In this document: positions 21,152 to 31,717 of the stretch, piece by piece
Position numbering within the stretch: the first letter of the stretch is position 1
How the letters are laid out: each line of letters opens with the position of its first letter
Assembly (NCBI GenBank): GCA_016618085.1
Contig: JABLTG010000032.1
Span: 62,001-126,000 of the forward strand
DNA from: Neovahlkampfia damariscottae
Lineage: Eukaryota > Heterolobosea > Selenaionea > Neovahlkampfiida > Neovahlkampfiidae
DNA length: 64,000 nucleotides
Reading direction: 5' to 3'
The notes under the pieces: generated by a model
Told to the model about the DNA's origin: nothing
Seen by the model: only the letters and a program-made list of their open reading frames with translations
Database searches by the model: none
Program-made: the position numbers and the translations under genes

Positions 21152-21262
21152 CTCCCCTATGACCCAACTCCAATCTCACAACTCTGCCAGCTCTAGCAAG
21201 TAAAGTACATAGAACCGAGAGTAGCGACCTAGAATAGGCGGGGCAATGTACTTTACTTGCTT
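21152..21262 (-). repeat. Right inverted arm with hairpin (21195-21261)
   Basis: Reverse complement of the left arm with about eight differences over 111 bp. The 16-bp stem is unchanged in both copies; several differences fall in the hairpin loop, which could mean selection on the stem or simply chance. Confidence 0.8.
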
Positions 21263-21386
21263 GTAATGTTCTACATAATATAACCCATCAGTTTCGTTAG
21301 CAACAGGAATTACCGGACTTATTTTACACGTATGCTAGCCAATGAGCATCGACAAACATAGACCAATCATAATAAACCTTTACCCT

Positions 21387-21944
21387 CTAAGTAAGAGTGA
21401 GTACTAATACCCCATATTCTCTTTCTCTTTCAGTTTTGTTGAAATAAACATGTGTGGAGGCAAATTCAGATGTTTGTACACAACTTTCATCTTCTATGTA
21501 TCCTCCTATTTCTCCAGATGGCATAGAACCACAATATGGAGCAGCAAATAAACGAACTATAATACCCTTTTCTTTAATCTTTGGGAGTCCATTCTCACAT
21601 TCAGTTTTTGAGCCAACATTACAAAAGTTGATCGGTTGGACCATATATTGATGGCACTGTGAACAATCTTGGGTACATATATCAACTTTGAAATGTGTTG
21701 CGTTACAGTTTGTCAATGTTTGACTGTTAATGCATATGTTGGTTTGTTGAAACATTCCATGATCTTGTTTTCCTGTACAATCACCAGAACGGTAGAATCT
21801 ATTTATCAAGAAGTTTCCTTTTGAAAATACAGAAAAACAAAATAAAAGAAAGATGAGTTGTTTGAGCAATGAGTGAGCAGAATAATTCTCCAAAGGTATT
21901 GGTTCACTAAAAATAACAACCAATCCAAACAATTGGAAGGTCAT
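21387..21944 (-). CDS. Cysteine-rich secreted or membrane-anchored protein
   Basis: 185 aa. A hydrophobic segment at about residues 27-42 (LLKQLIFLLFCFSVF) looks like a signal peptide or anchor, though it starts unusually late. The mature part has about 12 Cys in CxxC and paired spacings (CTQDCSQC, CNVGS..C, CGSMPSGE) and several N-glycosylation sites, as in small secreted proteins. No family recognised. The N-terminus is uncertain: the nearest CCAAT boxes (about 21921 and 21932) fall inside the frame, so an unrecognised 5' exon or a different start is possible. Confidence 0.55.
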   Translation of the reverse strand: MTFQLFGLVVIFSEPIPLENYSAHSLLKQLIFLLFCFSVFSKGNFLINRFYRSGDCTGKQDHGMFQQTNICINSQTLTNCNATHFKVDICTQDCSQCHQYMVQPINFCNVGSKTECENGLPKIKEKGIIVRLFAAPYCGSMPSGEIGGYIEDESCVQTSEFASTHVYFNKTEREREYGVLVLTLT

Positions 21945-22003
21945 TTGGATTCAATTTGGAAAACTATGAATTTTATGCAAAATATTTTCTGGGTGCAAAA
22001 CTT

Positions 22004-23010
22004 TTATAACTTTGAACGAACAGTGAAGCTATCTTTTAATGCATCTTTCATAATATTTTTCCCATTAAATGCTTTGATCTTTAAATAAGCATCTACTGAT
22101 TCTCTGACAATCGTTGAACTTTTTTTAGTCAAATCACCAACTTCTTCACCATATTTAAATGTCATGATATCCACTGTCGCATCTGAAAGACTATCTGCAA
22201 AACTATTCGCCAATTTCTCTTTTGATTTCGAAATTCTGCTCATTCCACTTGCTGTACTTTTAACAATCTTCTTCAATATTTCGAGTCCTTCTGCTGATTC
22301 TGTGTCTGAAGATGGTGATTCATCAGATAATGATTTCTTGATTGGTTTAATAATATTTGAAATTGTTGAGGCACTATTTGAAACAATAGTGTCATGCATT
22401 TTATCAGTAAATGAGTTTAAAGAATGACTTAAAGCTTCACCTGCTTCAATTGTTGTTTTTAAACTTTCATTGACTTCTATTGGAGTATCACATTCAGAGA
22501 TATTTTCTTTGATTTTTTTGGTTGTATTTTTTGCACTTCTTGTTATTTCAAATGAAGCTACATTTAAGGCAGAAGCAAAAAAATCAGAAGAAATATCAAT
22601 TACATCGGAAACATTTTGACCAACAGAAATCCAAGCTGATTTTTCTTCATCCTCTAACTTTTTTCCAGCTCTTTGAATAAAAATTCTTAAATTAGTTTTG
22701 ATAGATAATAAAATTTCAAATTTATGAAGTTGTTCATTTAAACTTTTTTTTTTTAATTTTTTTTTTTTTTTTACTTTGGAAATTCAAAAATAAAATAAAC
22801 GTTTTTGTATAATATTTTAAAGATACAACTGGACATTTTCATAACCAATAATTCCTTTGTCAAAGGAATAGAAAATTTATCCATTTGGATAAAAATACTT
22901 GTGTTGTGTGAAATTTCTTTTTTTTTTATTATTTTGACATCAACATCTTTTTTAAATGTACCTGGTTCTTGTTTCACAAATACTTCTTCAAAAGTGTACA
23001 GTACTTCCAT
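22004..23010 (-). CDS. Senescence/spartin-domain protein
   Basis: Exons 22775..23010 and 22004..22742 (32-nt A-rich intron; junction completes Asn); 324 aa. The C-terminal two thirds match the senescence domain of spartin (SPG20) and plant ERD7-type proteins: long amphipathic helices rich in Ala/Ser, then an F/RYKYG..G pattern (KYGEEVGD) followed by V.AY and a lysine-ending helix. These proteins bind lipids on lipid droplets, endosomes or stressed membranes. The N-terminal ~80 residues are a separate beta-like region. Start ATG 23010 with a CCAAT/ATTGG box 17 nt upstream. Domain identity moderately sure. Confidence 0.7.
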
Positions 23011-23086
23011 AAATATAAAGAATTATCCAATCATTTTTCTTCCAAATAATTTGTCATTTGAAAACAAAGTTTTATTTTTGGAGTGT

Positions 23087-23962
23087 TTAAATTTGACCAC
23101 TATAGGTATTTCCACCAGATGAATAATTATTTGATCCTCCAATTGTTCCACCATACGTATTGGCACCTGAAGAATAATTATTTGAAGAACTTCCACTATA
23201 AGTATTTCCTCCTGAAGAATAAGTTGTTGATCCACCATATTGATTTCCACCTCCAATAGTACCACTATAAGTATTTCCTCCAGTTGAATAATTTGTGTTG
23301 TTTCCGCCACCTCCAATAGTACCACTGTAGGTATTTCCTCCAGTTGAATAATTGTCATTTGCATAATATCCAGCATTGTAATTTGAGCTGTGAATGTCTA
23401 CATATCCAGAACGATTTCTTCTTCCAAAACAAATTGCAATTCCGATACATAAAAGAATACAAAGACAGACACCACCACCACCAATACCGACAGTAACACC
23501 ACCACCAATAATTCCTCCGTTGCTATTTTGAACAGTGTATTGTTCAGCGGTTATTCTGGCATTAATACTGTTTGTAGCACTTGGGTTGACAACAGCAAGT
23601 AAACAGAGTTTTCTGATGTTTATTGTATCTTCATAAAAAATACTTGAACCTTTTGCCAAATAATTAAAAGGATTTCCTGATCTCAACTGTGAAAAAAAAA
23701 TCAATCAAAAAAAAAAAAAGTACTTTGTCAAATTCTGCTTTTGTCAATAAAAATACATCACAAGCAGCATTACATGTGACTTTTGTTCTGATTTGTTTGG
23801 AATAAGTCGCAAAATCAACACCCTGAAAAAGTATAAGATTTTTAACATCAAAAAGTGTACAAAATATCCTTTTGGGTTGATTTTTTGATCATATTTTCTG
23901 ATTGTCCATGCTGAAAATACAAAACTTACAAATAATAAAAATGATGCAAGTGTCAACTTCAT
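23087..23962 (-). CDS. Type I membrane protein with Gly/Tyr/Ser-rich repeat tail
   Basis: Exons 23861..23962, 23724..23822, 23087..23686; introns 38 and 37 nt; 266 aa. Signal peptide, a ~100-residue lumenal domain with a few Cys (CNAACD, KLCLL), a Gly-rich TM helix (IGGGGVCLCILLCIGIAICF), a basic stop-transfer RRNR, then a cytosolic tail of five imperfect 17-22-residue repeats built on NYS[TS]GGNTYSGTIGGG. The tail resembles prion-like or condensate-prone low complexity. The promoter box CCAAT is at 23976-23980. Function unknown. Confidence 0.72.
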
Positions 23963-24105
23963 CAGTAAACTGTAACCAATCACGATGCTTTATTTTTAGT
24001 CCAATCACCAATTTACATAGAATTGAACGATACAAAAAATAAATCAGACAGAAAAAATTGATCCTCACCATTTCTGATAATTTAAAAATTTTTGAGTTTT
24101 TTTAA

Positions 24106-24110
24106 CCAAT
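24106..24110 (+). promoter_or_regulatory. CCAAT box before the helical-repeat gene
   Basis: TTAACCAATCATT, 14 nt before ATG 24124. Confidence 0.45.
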
Positions 24111-24123
24111 CATTTTTCTTTGT

Positions 24124-26558
24124 ATGACAAAACAACCAACGATAGACCATGAAAAAATTCAAGAATATATAAAAGTGGAAAATTTAGACGAAATACCAGA
24201 CCTATATCTGATGGAAATGTATTTTCTTGGCCACAGAGAGACGATTTTAAATATAAAAAAAAAGAAATTAAATTTAGAAGAATATGAAGAATATTACATG
24301 AAAAGATTAATTTATACAGCTTTTAACACAGATAATTTCCAGAATTTCTGGATAAACTCATCAGATCATGTTAAACTTTTTTCTTATTACATTCAAAGTC
24401 ACAACAAAACTGAATATTTACAATTTGTCCAAGAAGAATTAGAAAAAACAGAACATGTTAGAATGGAATCAGTCAGTACATTATGCTTAAAATCAACAAA
24501 TTTTGATGTTAACTGGATGAATTTTTTCAAATTTTTAATACCTTTTTTATTGTCAACTAAATTGATTGAAATTCAGCCTTCTATTGTCTATACATTTTTT
24601 GAAGATTTGTATTCTCATTTGATTGACAGTGAATTAGAAGAACATATAGATGAATTATATGATCTTATTAGACCATCATTTAATCAACAAATTCCTTTAT
24701 CTTTTCACTCCTCAGTGTTTTTCAATCAAACACATTTATTATTGACAAAAGAAGATTTTGAAATATTATTTCAAAAAATAGTTATTGAATTCAACAAAAA
24801 TAATATCAATTCAGGAATGATTCATCTTTTGAATACAATTCACAATGATTTGAATGAACATTCAACACAAGAGTTTCAAAAGTAATCACTAATATATTAT
24901 TAATGTATATTTAGGTTTATTCCTTTTCTTGTTAAAAAATATTTTGATGCTCAAGTTAATGATGAAATAGGAATTCAAAATTTGAATTCAATTGGGTTTG
25001 CTTCACAACAAGAACAAGAATTGTTGATTTCAAAATACGAAAGACTTTTTAATAAGTTATTTGAAGAAGAAAGAGAAATTACACAAGCACTTATGATTCC
25101 AATTGTTTCTGATACATTGATTTCCAATAATCTGACTGCAAGAAAATACGCTATTAAATTGATTGCTGAATATTTTCGAGAAACAAATGATGTTGAATTG
25201 CTTGAAACTCTCTTTCAAATTTTGAAAGAAGAGGTAAACCAATCATTGAAATTCTAACTGATCCTTAATTAGGAAACACTTGATGAAGAATTGATTTTGG
25301 CCTTGAACACTTTTTTCAGTTTAATGGTGAACGAAAATATGAATCAAATTTTACTTTATATTTACAACTTGTTGTTTGAATTACTCAAAGTTGAAAATTC
25401 AGAAACTGTTTATTTTTCATTGGAAATACTGACTAATTTGCTGAACAACTCAAATAACATTGGATATGATTTGAATATTGATCTCATAATGCTTTGTGAA
25501 ACGATCGTAAATAATGTTAAAAAACTTTCAAATTTCAGTGTTGGATATCTACCAATTATATGCGAAATATTTCACACCAATAATGAAATTGATGGAAAAA
25601 ATATACATGCAAGAAATTTATTCGAATTAGTTTTAACAGGCGCTGAGACTGCTTCAATTGAAGCAAAATATGATTTTTTGGATTGTCTTCAATATTTAAT
25701 TGCTTCAATGAAATATGATACACGTGATTGGTTTCCAAAATTGATGAAGTTATCTATTGGAACTTTGAGAAGTCACTTTCAACGACAAACATTTCATCAA
25801 TTTGAACTCACAATTTTATTAGGTTTTATTTTGATCGTTTTTCAACAATACAAAGAAGAAGTAGAATTTTATATCTCTGGAACTAATTTTCTTGAAATGA
25901 TAAGCTCCATTTCAAGTGATATAACATCACATGATGATAGTCGTTGCTTTGCAAATGCAATACTAATGGAATTATGTTTTTATCGATCAAAAACATTAGA
26001 AATTTCATTACCAAAAATGTATGAACTAAATAACTCAAAAATTACAATAAATCAAGACAATATGTAAGATTGATTTTAAACTCATTTTTCAAAAGTGCAT
26101 TACATGGAATGGTATTGTATTATTACAACTACAAACCATTGCAGAAATATACTGAACTATTCATCGAGAAAGTGATTGCTGAATTATTATCAGATAATTT
26201 TCAAAATGATGAATTGCGAGATCCATTTTCATTTCCATTATTGTCAATTGGATTCCTCGCTAAAACCAATTTCAAATTGGTAGATTCAAGATTTTCCGAA
26301 TTTGGAAAAATCTACAAGGATGCCATTATTAAATTTGATGGTTATTCAACGAAGTGTGAGATGAATTTCGTTTATGATTCTTTTTCTGACTTGGTATTGA
26401 ATAATTTAACTTATTCAAGCTCACAAATATTTCCCCAACATGATTTATCAACGATTCATCAAAAATTACAAGTTTATTTATTGATGAATAATAAGTATTT
26501 TAACTTACTTCCTGACCTCTTGGAAAAATGTCATGATCTTAAATTCAAATTTAAATAA
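24124..26558 (+). CDS. Large helical-repeat (HEAT/ARM-like) protein of unknown function
   Basis: Exons 24124..24881, 24915..25233, 25273..26063, 26096..26558; introns 33, 39 and 32 nt; 776 aa. The protein is almost entirely alpha-helical with 30-45-residue periodic helix pairs, no TM segment and no catalytic motif, so an alpha-solenoid scaffold is likely. Intron 2 carries a CTAAC branch-like site. The 3' end faces the focadhesin homologue, with stops only 22 bp apart. I do not recognise the family; importin- or cohesin-loader-like proteins cannot be excluded. Confidence 0.72.
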
Positions 26559-26579
26559 AATTTTTCAAAAGAAGAAAAT

Positions 26580-29500
26580 TTATTCAAATGTTGATTGAAA
26601 AGCTGTTTTTTCAAAAAATTGAATCCATCTTGATTTTGAATCACGAACTAAGTTGTGTGATTGAATATTGATTAATAATGGTAATATGAATTTTGTTGTT
26701 GTAATATTCATTGAATCATTTGAAAATAGAAATGTGTATAAGTTGCCAAGAAAATCAATTTTTACATTTCTTTCGATTGATTCTTCATTGAGTATATTCA
26801 AAATTCCAAAAATAATTTCATCCAATTCTAATGAATTTGATTTTTGATCTGGAATTGAAAAATTGTTCAAAAGTGAATGGTTTAGATGATTCAAATAAAA
26901 ATTGAGTGTTGATGTTGATAAACAAATCATTCCTACAAAATTCATCATTTTTTTCACATTTTCCATATTTTTATCATTGATGATAGTGTGTGACAATAAA
27001 CCAATTGAATCAACAATAAAACTATCAATGTCAAATGTTGTAGATTCAATTAAAACATGAGAAATTAAATTTGAAATGATTAAAACTTCATGTTGATGTA
27101 AGGAAACTATCCCTTTTTGAACACTATCCAATAACAACTTTGGCTTTAAGTTGGACACATGAAATAACAAAATTTTTAAAATGGATGAAAAAAAGTTATT
27201 TCCTTTCACAACATCAATGATATTTGATGTTTTTGAGAAAATAATCGCAATGCCATTCAACACATTGAAAGTTTTTTTATCCCAAATTTTGAAAGAACCA
27301 ATAATATCATTCATCATTTCAACAATAAAAATTGTCAAATCTTTTGGGGTCTTGTTATTCTTTACAATCGACTCAAAAGCCAAAATCACTTTCAACTGAT
27401 AATTTTCATCAAAAAGAAGTGACGAAATTTCAGATACAACTTTTTGAGATTTTGCAATGGTAAACAAATTTGAAACTTTTGGAAATATTTCAATGAGAAT
27501 TTCCTTGATTTCTAAATCCAAAGATTTGAATTGATCACTTTCATAAAATGCTGAAATAACTTTCAAAGAATTTGATTTCAAAATTGCTGTTTCTGCTTCT
27601 TTTGACAACAAATAAACAATTGATTGCTTGATTTCTTTTTGACTACAATTTTTCATCAACTGATTTAACCTTTGAGCCCATTGAATATTTGGTAAATACT
27701 CAACACTCAAGAAACAATTCAACACAAAAAGTAACATTTCTTTCTTTTCTGACTCAGTTGAATCCGTAATCATTTTTGCAAAATTGAATGAAAAGCCTTC
27801 TTCATTCAAAGTATCCAAAGGAACCCTTGATTTATCACCATTGATGTTTGAATTGATTTGATAACGATCTGACAAGATGCCCAATAAAATTGATGAATAT
27901 CTTTTGACTTTGGAATCCGTTGAAGGATCTTCAAAGATGATTTTGATAATTTGAATAACATCTAATATCATTGGAAGAATTCTTTTATCCGAACCAAAAG
28001 CTTCATATAAATTTTTTACTTCGTCTGGATCTGACAAATCAACAAAAGGTTCGAAAACATTCACACCATTGACTGATAAAATAAACATCAATGCTCCAAT
28101 TCGAATGTTTGATGATGAATTTTGTTGTGCAACTTTCGTGAAATGTGATAAATATTCTGAAATTCTTAATGGAGTCATTGAATATCCAGATTTTAAAATA
28201 GAATAAATTAATGTTCCCAATCCAAGACAAACATTTTTATATAAGTTTGTGAATGAAGAAAGACTTTTGTTTTCACACATCACTATAATATCCCAATAAA
28301 ATTTCAATAGACTTTCCATCTCTTTTTCATCAAATTTATTGACTTTGTACAACCCTATAATGACATTTGGTAATGAAACAAAGCATGATGATTGAAAGGA
28401 ATATGTTTCATATTTAAGATTTTTGGTCAAGTTTTCTTTGAGCTCAACCATTTCTTGATAAATTTTTGAATACATTGTGGTCACTTTTTCAAAATCTAAT
28501 GATCTTATGAGAGCATTGGAAGTCAAAGATAATGCAATAACAGATGAAATACGTTGATTAGAATCTATTTTTTTTGTTTTAAAACTAAAATTCATCAATT
28601 CTTGATATATTTTAAGTAATGACTTTTTTTCAACATCTTCAATATTTGCCAATGTCTGTGATTGACATAATTGAGAACTAATCATACCAACAGAAATTGC
28701 TGTAGAATAAGGATCCATTTTTGTTTCAAGTAGTTGTTTTAATAACTTATCTATGATCAAATCAACTTGAGAATGGTTTCGAAGTTCGAATGACGCACAA
28801 ACCAATGCAAAATTACAAGCAAATAAAATCCATTCCTCATTAGCTTTAACGTAAAAATCATTCAAATATTTGATGATATATTGAACATTTTGATAACTTG
28901 CAGGTGGCAAAACCAAACACAAAGCACCCAATGAAATGATTGCATTCTCAATCATTGATGGAATGGTCAATGTCTTGAGTAATGTCTTTATTTCTGTAAA
29001 AATAATATTGAAAGCAGTATTAAAATGATTAACTGATTTTGTTTTTTCACCTTGTGATTTTTCTTCAACTAAACAATGAAAATAATTTGAAATAAATCGA
29101 ATAAAACCATTGAATACCATTAAATGTGCATAAACATCAGATTCAACTGAAACATCAGATATCATATCTTTAAACATTGATAAATATGATTTTGATGAAT
29201 AGTTTGAATTTGAGTCTCCTTTGTATCCCCATAAAACTGAACTTGAAATAGTTTGTTGAATTGAACTATTTTTATATTCAAAAACAATGAATCTGGGGAG
29301 ATTATGTAATAAATCCAATTCTTTGATGTAACTTTTTTCTTTGGAGACATATGTACCCAAAGGTTTTTGCAATTCAAAATTCATAATTTTGGAGATCAAA
29401 TCTTTTGCAGCTGTTAACACTTTTGGTGATTTTTCTTGAAGAATAGATGGCATTAAAATATCAGTAAATTCCATCACTAACTCTTTATATATTTCCATTT

Positions 29501-31676
29501 GTGTAAATATATCTATTTCTATTTCTTCTTCTTCTGCTTCTTCACCTGTTTCTTGTTGTTCTTCTTCACTAATTGAAAAAATCAATGCGTTCAATGAATA
29601 TTTTGAAAGAGTTTCATAAGCTGAAATTCGAACCAATTCTTCTTTATGATTGATTTGATCTAACAATACAGAAATCAATATTTTCAATTCTTCCATATTT
29701 TCAGATTCATAATCAAAATCTAATTCTGTTGATGAAACGAAATATTCGACTCCGTATTCAAATAACTTGCACATTTCTGAAAGAACCAATGAACTTTTTT
29801 TTGCTTGAACTAAAATATGTTTTGATACTAATCTGAACCATGCCAAATAAAAATCAAGTAAATCAGCTTTGCATAAGAATCCCATTGCTTGCATCCCTAA
29901 TACTAAAATAGTTGGATGTGTTTCAGTTGTTAAAATAGTTGAAAGTGGTGACAATAATTCGAGACCTTTGTTTGGACTTTTTTCACAAACTTTTTTTAAG
30001 ACTTGTGCAAGAGACATTCTCGTTTCCAACTCCATTGAAGAATAACCACCTGATTTTTCAATTAAATTTCCCAAAATAGATTTCAATTTTGAAAAGAATC
30101 TGTCATTCTTGATCCAAAGTTTGGCGAAAAGTTGAATGGTAATCGGTATCAATGATTGATTTTGCATGAAAGAGTTGAGTATTTTATTTGCTGTGGTGAC
30201 ACAAATAAAATTTGAAGTACCAACCAATGGGATGTAATTCATAATTTCCAATTTGATTTTTGAATTATTTTCTCTGGATAATTCATACAATAACAAAGGA
30301 AGAAAAAACATTCCAATTTTTAAAGGAAATTGATTTGACAATTTTTCAATCATTTCTAAACATAATTTTCTTTCTTTTAATTTATTTCTTGTTTCGAAAA
30401 ATACTAAACTGACTAAAATGCAATAATAATTCAAATTTTGAAATTTATGCTCTTTTTGAGTCTTGAGTATTTGCAATGATGAATTTAAATAGACTTCTAA
30501 ATTCTCTGAAAAAAATGAACAAAACTTGTCAAATTTCTCATTTAAGATGATTTCATTTCGAGCAAATATGACGTCTGAAATATTAAATTCATCATTTTCT
30601 TCTGATTCACTTGGATATTTGATGAAATTTCTTTTTAAAATTTTTTCAATTCGATTCAATGAAATAACTGCAAATTTTGAAATATTTTGTGGTCCAGTGG
30701 ATAAAACATGCAATAATGGTAGAATTGTTGAATTAACTTTCATCTTTTCACTTCCTAATTCTTCATTTTCATGAATTATTTCAATAGCTTTGAAAATGAA
30801 TTCATTCAAAATTGACCATTCAAATGAGGTTTCAGCATCCAATAATAAAGAACAAATAAAAGGCAAAAATTCAATTAATAATTCATCCCAGATATTAAAT
30901 ATAATTTTTAACATGTCTAAAATCGGATTGGTTTCTTTTTTCATCATTTTCACTTCTTTATAAAGTGAGAATAAATGTTTCATCATCATCACAACAAACT
31001 TTGGAATTTCTTCTTCTTTGCAATATAAATGAACAATCAAATCTAAAATAGATTGATTTGGCCAAAAGCAGGATGAAAAAATATCATTAGAATCAATTGG
31101 AAAAACTGTTAAAAACTTCATCAAGTATTCCAAAATTTGTTTTGAAAAATTTTGATTTGAGTGATAAATTGCTGAGTTTATAATACCACGTATCATTTGA
31201 AATGTTAACCCAAAATTTTGACCTGCAAAAATTTTTCCAAAGAACGATGACAATAATTGAAAATTTTCTTTTTTTTGTAAAAGTAAATTTGGAGTCAAAT
31301 GAACTAATATTTGATTAATTTCTTTTCTTGAATCTGAAATTGATACTAAAATTGACCCTTTTTGATTATCTATTTGAATTACTTTAATAATTGACTCAAC
31401 AAGATGAGTTAAAGTTGAAAGTGAAATAGTTGTTGCTTTGTTGATAAAAATTTCCAAAGTTTCTTCAGGTTTTATTTTTTTAGCAAGAGTTAAATCTGTT
31501 AAAACATTAATAGCTTCATAACTTTTTGAAGTTGAGTTTTCAGTTAGTAATTCATATAACAATTTTGTTTGTTCAACTGAGAGTGAATTTATGAGTTTGA
31601 ATTTTTGTATAGTTGTTCTATGAATAGAAGATTCGTCAACTTTTAATTTTTCAACAATTGTTTCCAAACTTTCCAT
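26580..31676 (-). CDS. FOCAD: Focadhesin (FOCAD) homologue
   Basis: Intronless, 1698 aa, close to the ~1800 aa of animal focadhesin. It is a continuous alpha-solenoid. Landmarks shared with FOCAD: a central block where KKVCEKSPNKG.ELL precedes LVLGMQAMGFLCKADLLD (animal counterpart: CKQRP...ALVLQGLHALCQAE), a later R.SAYETLSKYS repeat, then a short acidic linker (about residue 710) and a helix pair before the DUF3730 region. FOCAD associates with the SKI RNA-surveillance complex in mammals; the same role here is inferred. ATG 31676 with an ATTGG box about 21-25 nt upstream. The stop overlaps GAATAAATT. Confidence 0.75.
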   Translation of the reverse strand: MESLETIVEKLKVDESSIHRTTIQKFKLINSLSVEQTKLLYELLTENSTSKSYEAINVLTDLTLAKKIKPEETLEIFINKATTISLSTLTHLVESIIKVIQIDNQKGSILVSISDSRKEINQILVHLTPNLLLQKKENFQLLSSFFGKIFAGQNFGLTFQMIRGIINSAIYHSNQNFSKQILEYLMKFLTVFPIDSNDIFSSCFWPNQSILDLIVHLYCKEEEIPKFVVMMMKHLFSLYKEVKMMKKETNPILDMLKIIFNIWDELLIEFLPFICSLLLDAETSFEWSILNEFIFKAIEIIHENEELGSEKMKVNSTILPLLHVLSTGPQNISKFAVISLNRIEKILKRNFIKYPSESEENDEFNISDVIFARNEIILNEKFDKFCSFFSENLEVYLNSSLQILKTQKEHKFQNLNYYCILVSLVFFETRNKLKERKLCLEMIEKLSNQFPLKIGMFFLPLLLYELSRENNSKIKLEIMNYIPLVGTSNFICVTTANKILNSFMQNQSLIPITIQLFAKLWIKNDRFFSKLKSILGNLIEKSGGYSSMELETRMSLAQVLKKVCEKSPNKGLELLSPLSTILTTETHPTILVLGMQAMGFLCKADLLDFYLAWFRLVSKHILVQAKKSSLVLSEMCKLFEYGVEYFVSSTELDFDYESENMEELKILISVLLDQINHKEELVRISAYETLSKYSLNALIFSISEEEQQETGEEAEEEEIEIDIFTQMEIYKELVMEFTDILMPSILQEKSPKVLTAAKDLISKIMNFELQKPLGTYVSKEKSYIKELDLLHNLPRFIVFEYKNSSIQQTISSSVLWGYKGDSNSNYSSKSYLSMFKDMISDVSVESDVYAHLMVFNGFIRFISNYFHCLVEEKSQGEKTKSVNHFNTAFNIIFTEIKTLLKTLTIPSMIENAIISLGALCLVLPPASYQNVQYIIKYLNDFYVKANEEWILFACNFALVCASFELRNHSQVDLIIDKLLKQLLETKMDPYSTAISVGMISSQLCQSQTLANIEDVEKKSLLKIYQELMNFSFKTKKIDSNQRISSVIALSLTSNALIRSLDFEKVTTMYSKIYQEMVELKENLTKNLKYETYSFQSSCFVSLPNVIIGLYKVNKFDEKEMESLLKFYWDIIVMCENKSLSSFTNLYKNVCLGLGTLIYSILKSGYSMTPLRISEYLSHFTKVAQQNSSSNIRIGALMFILSVNGVNVFEPFVDLSDPDEVKNLYEAFGSDKRILPMILDVIQIIKIIFEDPSTDSKVKRYSSILLGILSDRYQINSNINGDKSRVPLDTLNEEGFSFNFAKMITDSTESEKKEMLLFVLNCFLSVEYLPNIQWAQRLNQLMKNCSQKEIKQSIVYLLSKEAETAILKSNSLKVISAFYESDQFKSLDLEIKEILIEIFPKVSNLFTIAKSQKVVSEISSLLFDENYQLKVILAFESIVKNNKTPKDLTIFIVEMMNDIIGSFKIWDKKTFNVLNGIAIIFSKTSNIIDVVKGNNFFSSILKILLFHVSNLKPKLLLDSVQKGIVSLHQHEVLIISNLISHVLIESTTFDIDSFIVDSIGLLSHTIINDKNMENVKKMMNFVGMICLSTSTLNFYLNHLNHSLLNNFSIPDQKSNSLELDEIIFGILNILNEESIERNVKIDFLGNLYTFLFSNDSMNITTTKFILPLLINIQSHNLVRDSKSRWIQFFEKTAFQSTFE

Positions 31677-31717
31677 CTTCACACCAAGTCAAATGACCAA
31701 TAAAAACAAAGAAAAAT

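Larger units (their letters stand above)
20183..21262. mobile_element. Foldback/MITE-like element with 111-bp inverted arms
   Basis: Two ~111-bp arms in inverted orientation (20183-20293 and 21152-21262, about 93% identical by eye) enclose ~860 bp. Each arm begins at the outer edge with a 67-nt hairpin bounded by a perfect 16-bp inverted repeat starting AGCAAGTAAAGTAC. The arms are visibly GC-richer than their surroundings. The flanks GTGATG and GTAATG match 5 of 6 and may be an old target-site duplication. No transposase is present, so it is a non-autonomous foldback or MITE-type element, or a segment carried between two inverted copies of a small repeat. The interior has gene fragments on both strands. 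Confidence 0.6.

Noticed and set aside
22805-23122. Plus-strand ORF opposite the senescence-domain gene
   Set aside because: Antisense shadow; the minus strand has a start box, intron and family motif.
23915-23933. GTAAGT..CAG 19-nt sequence in the signal peptide of the repeat-tail protein as an intron
   Set aside because: Too short compared with the 27-47 nt range, not a multiple of three, and reading through gives a normal signal peptide in frame with the rest.
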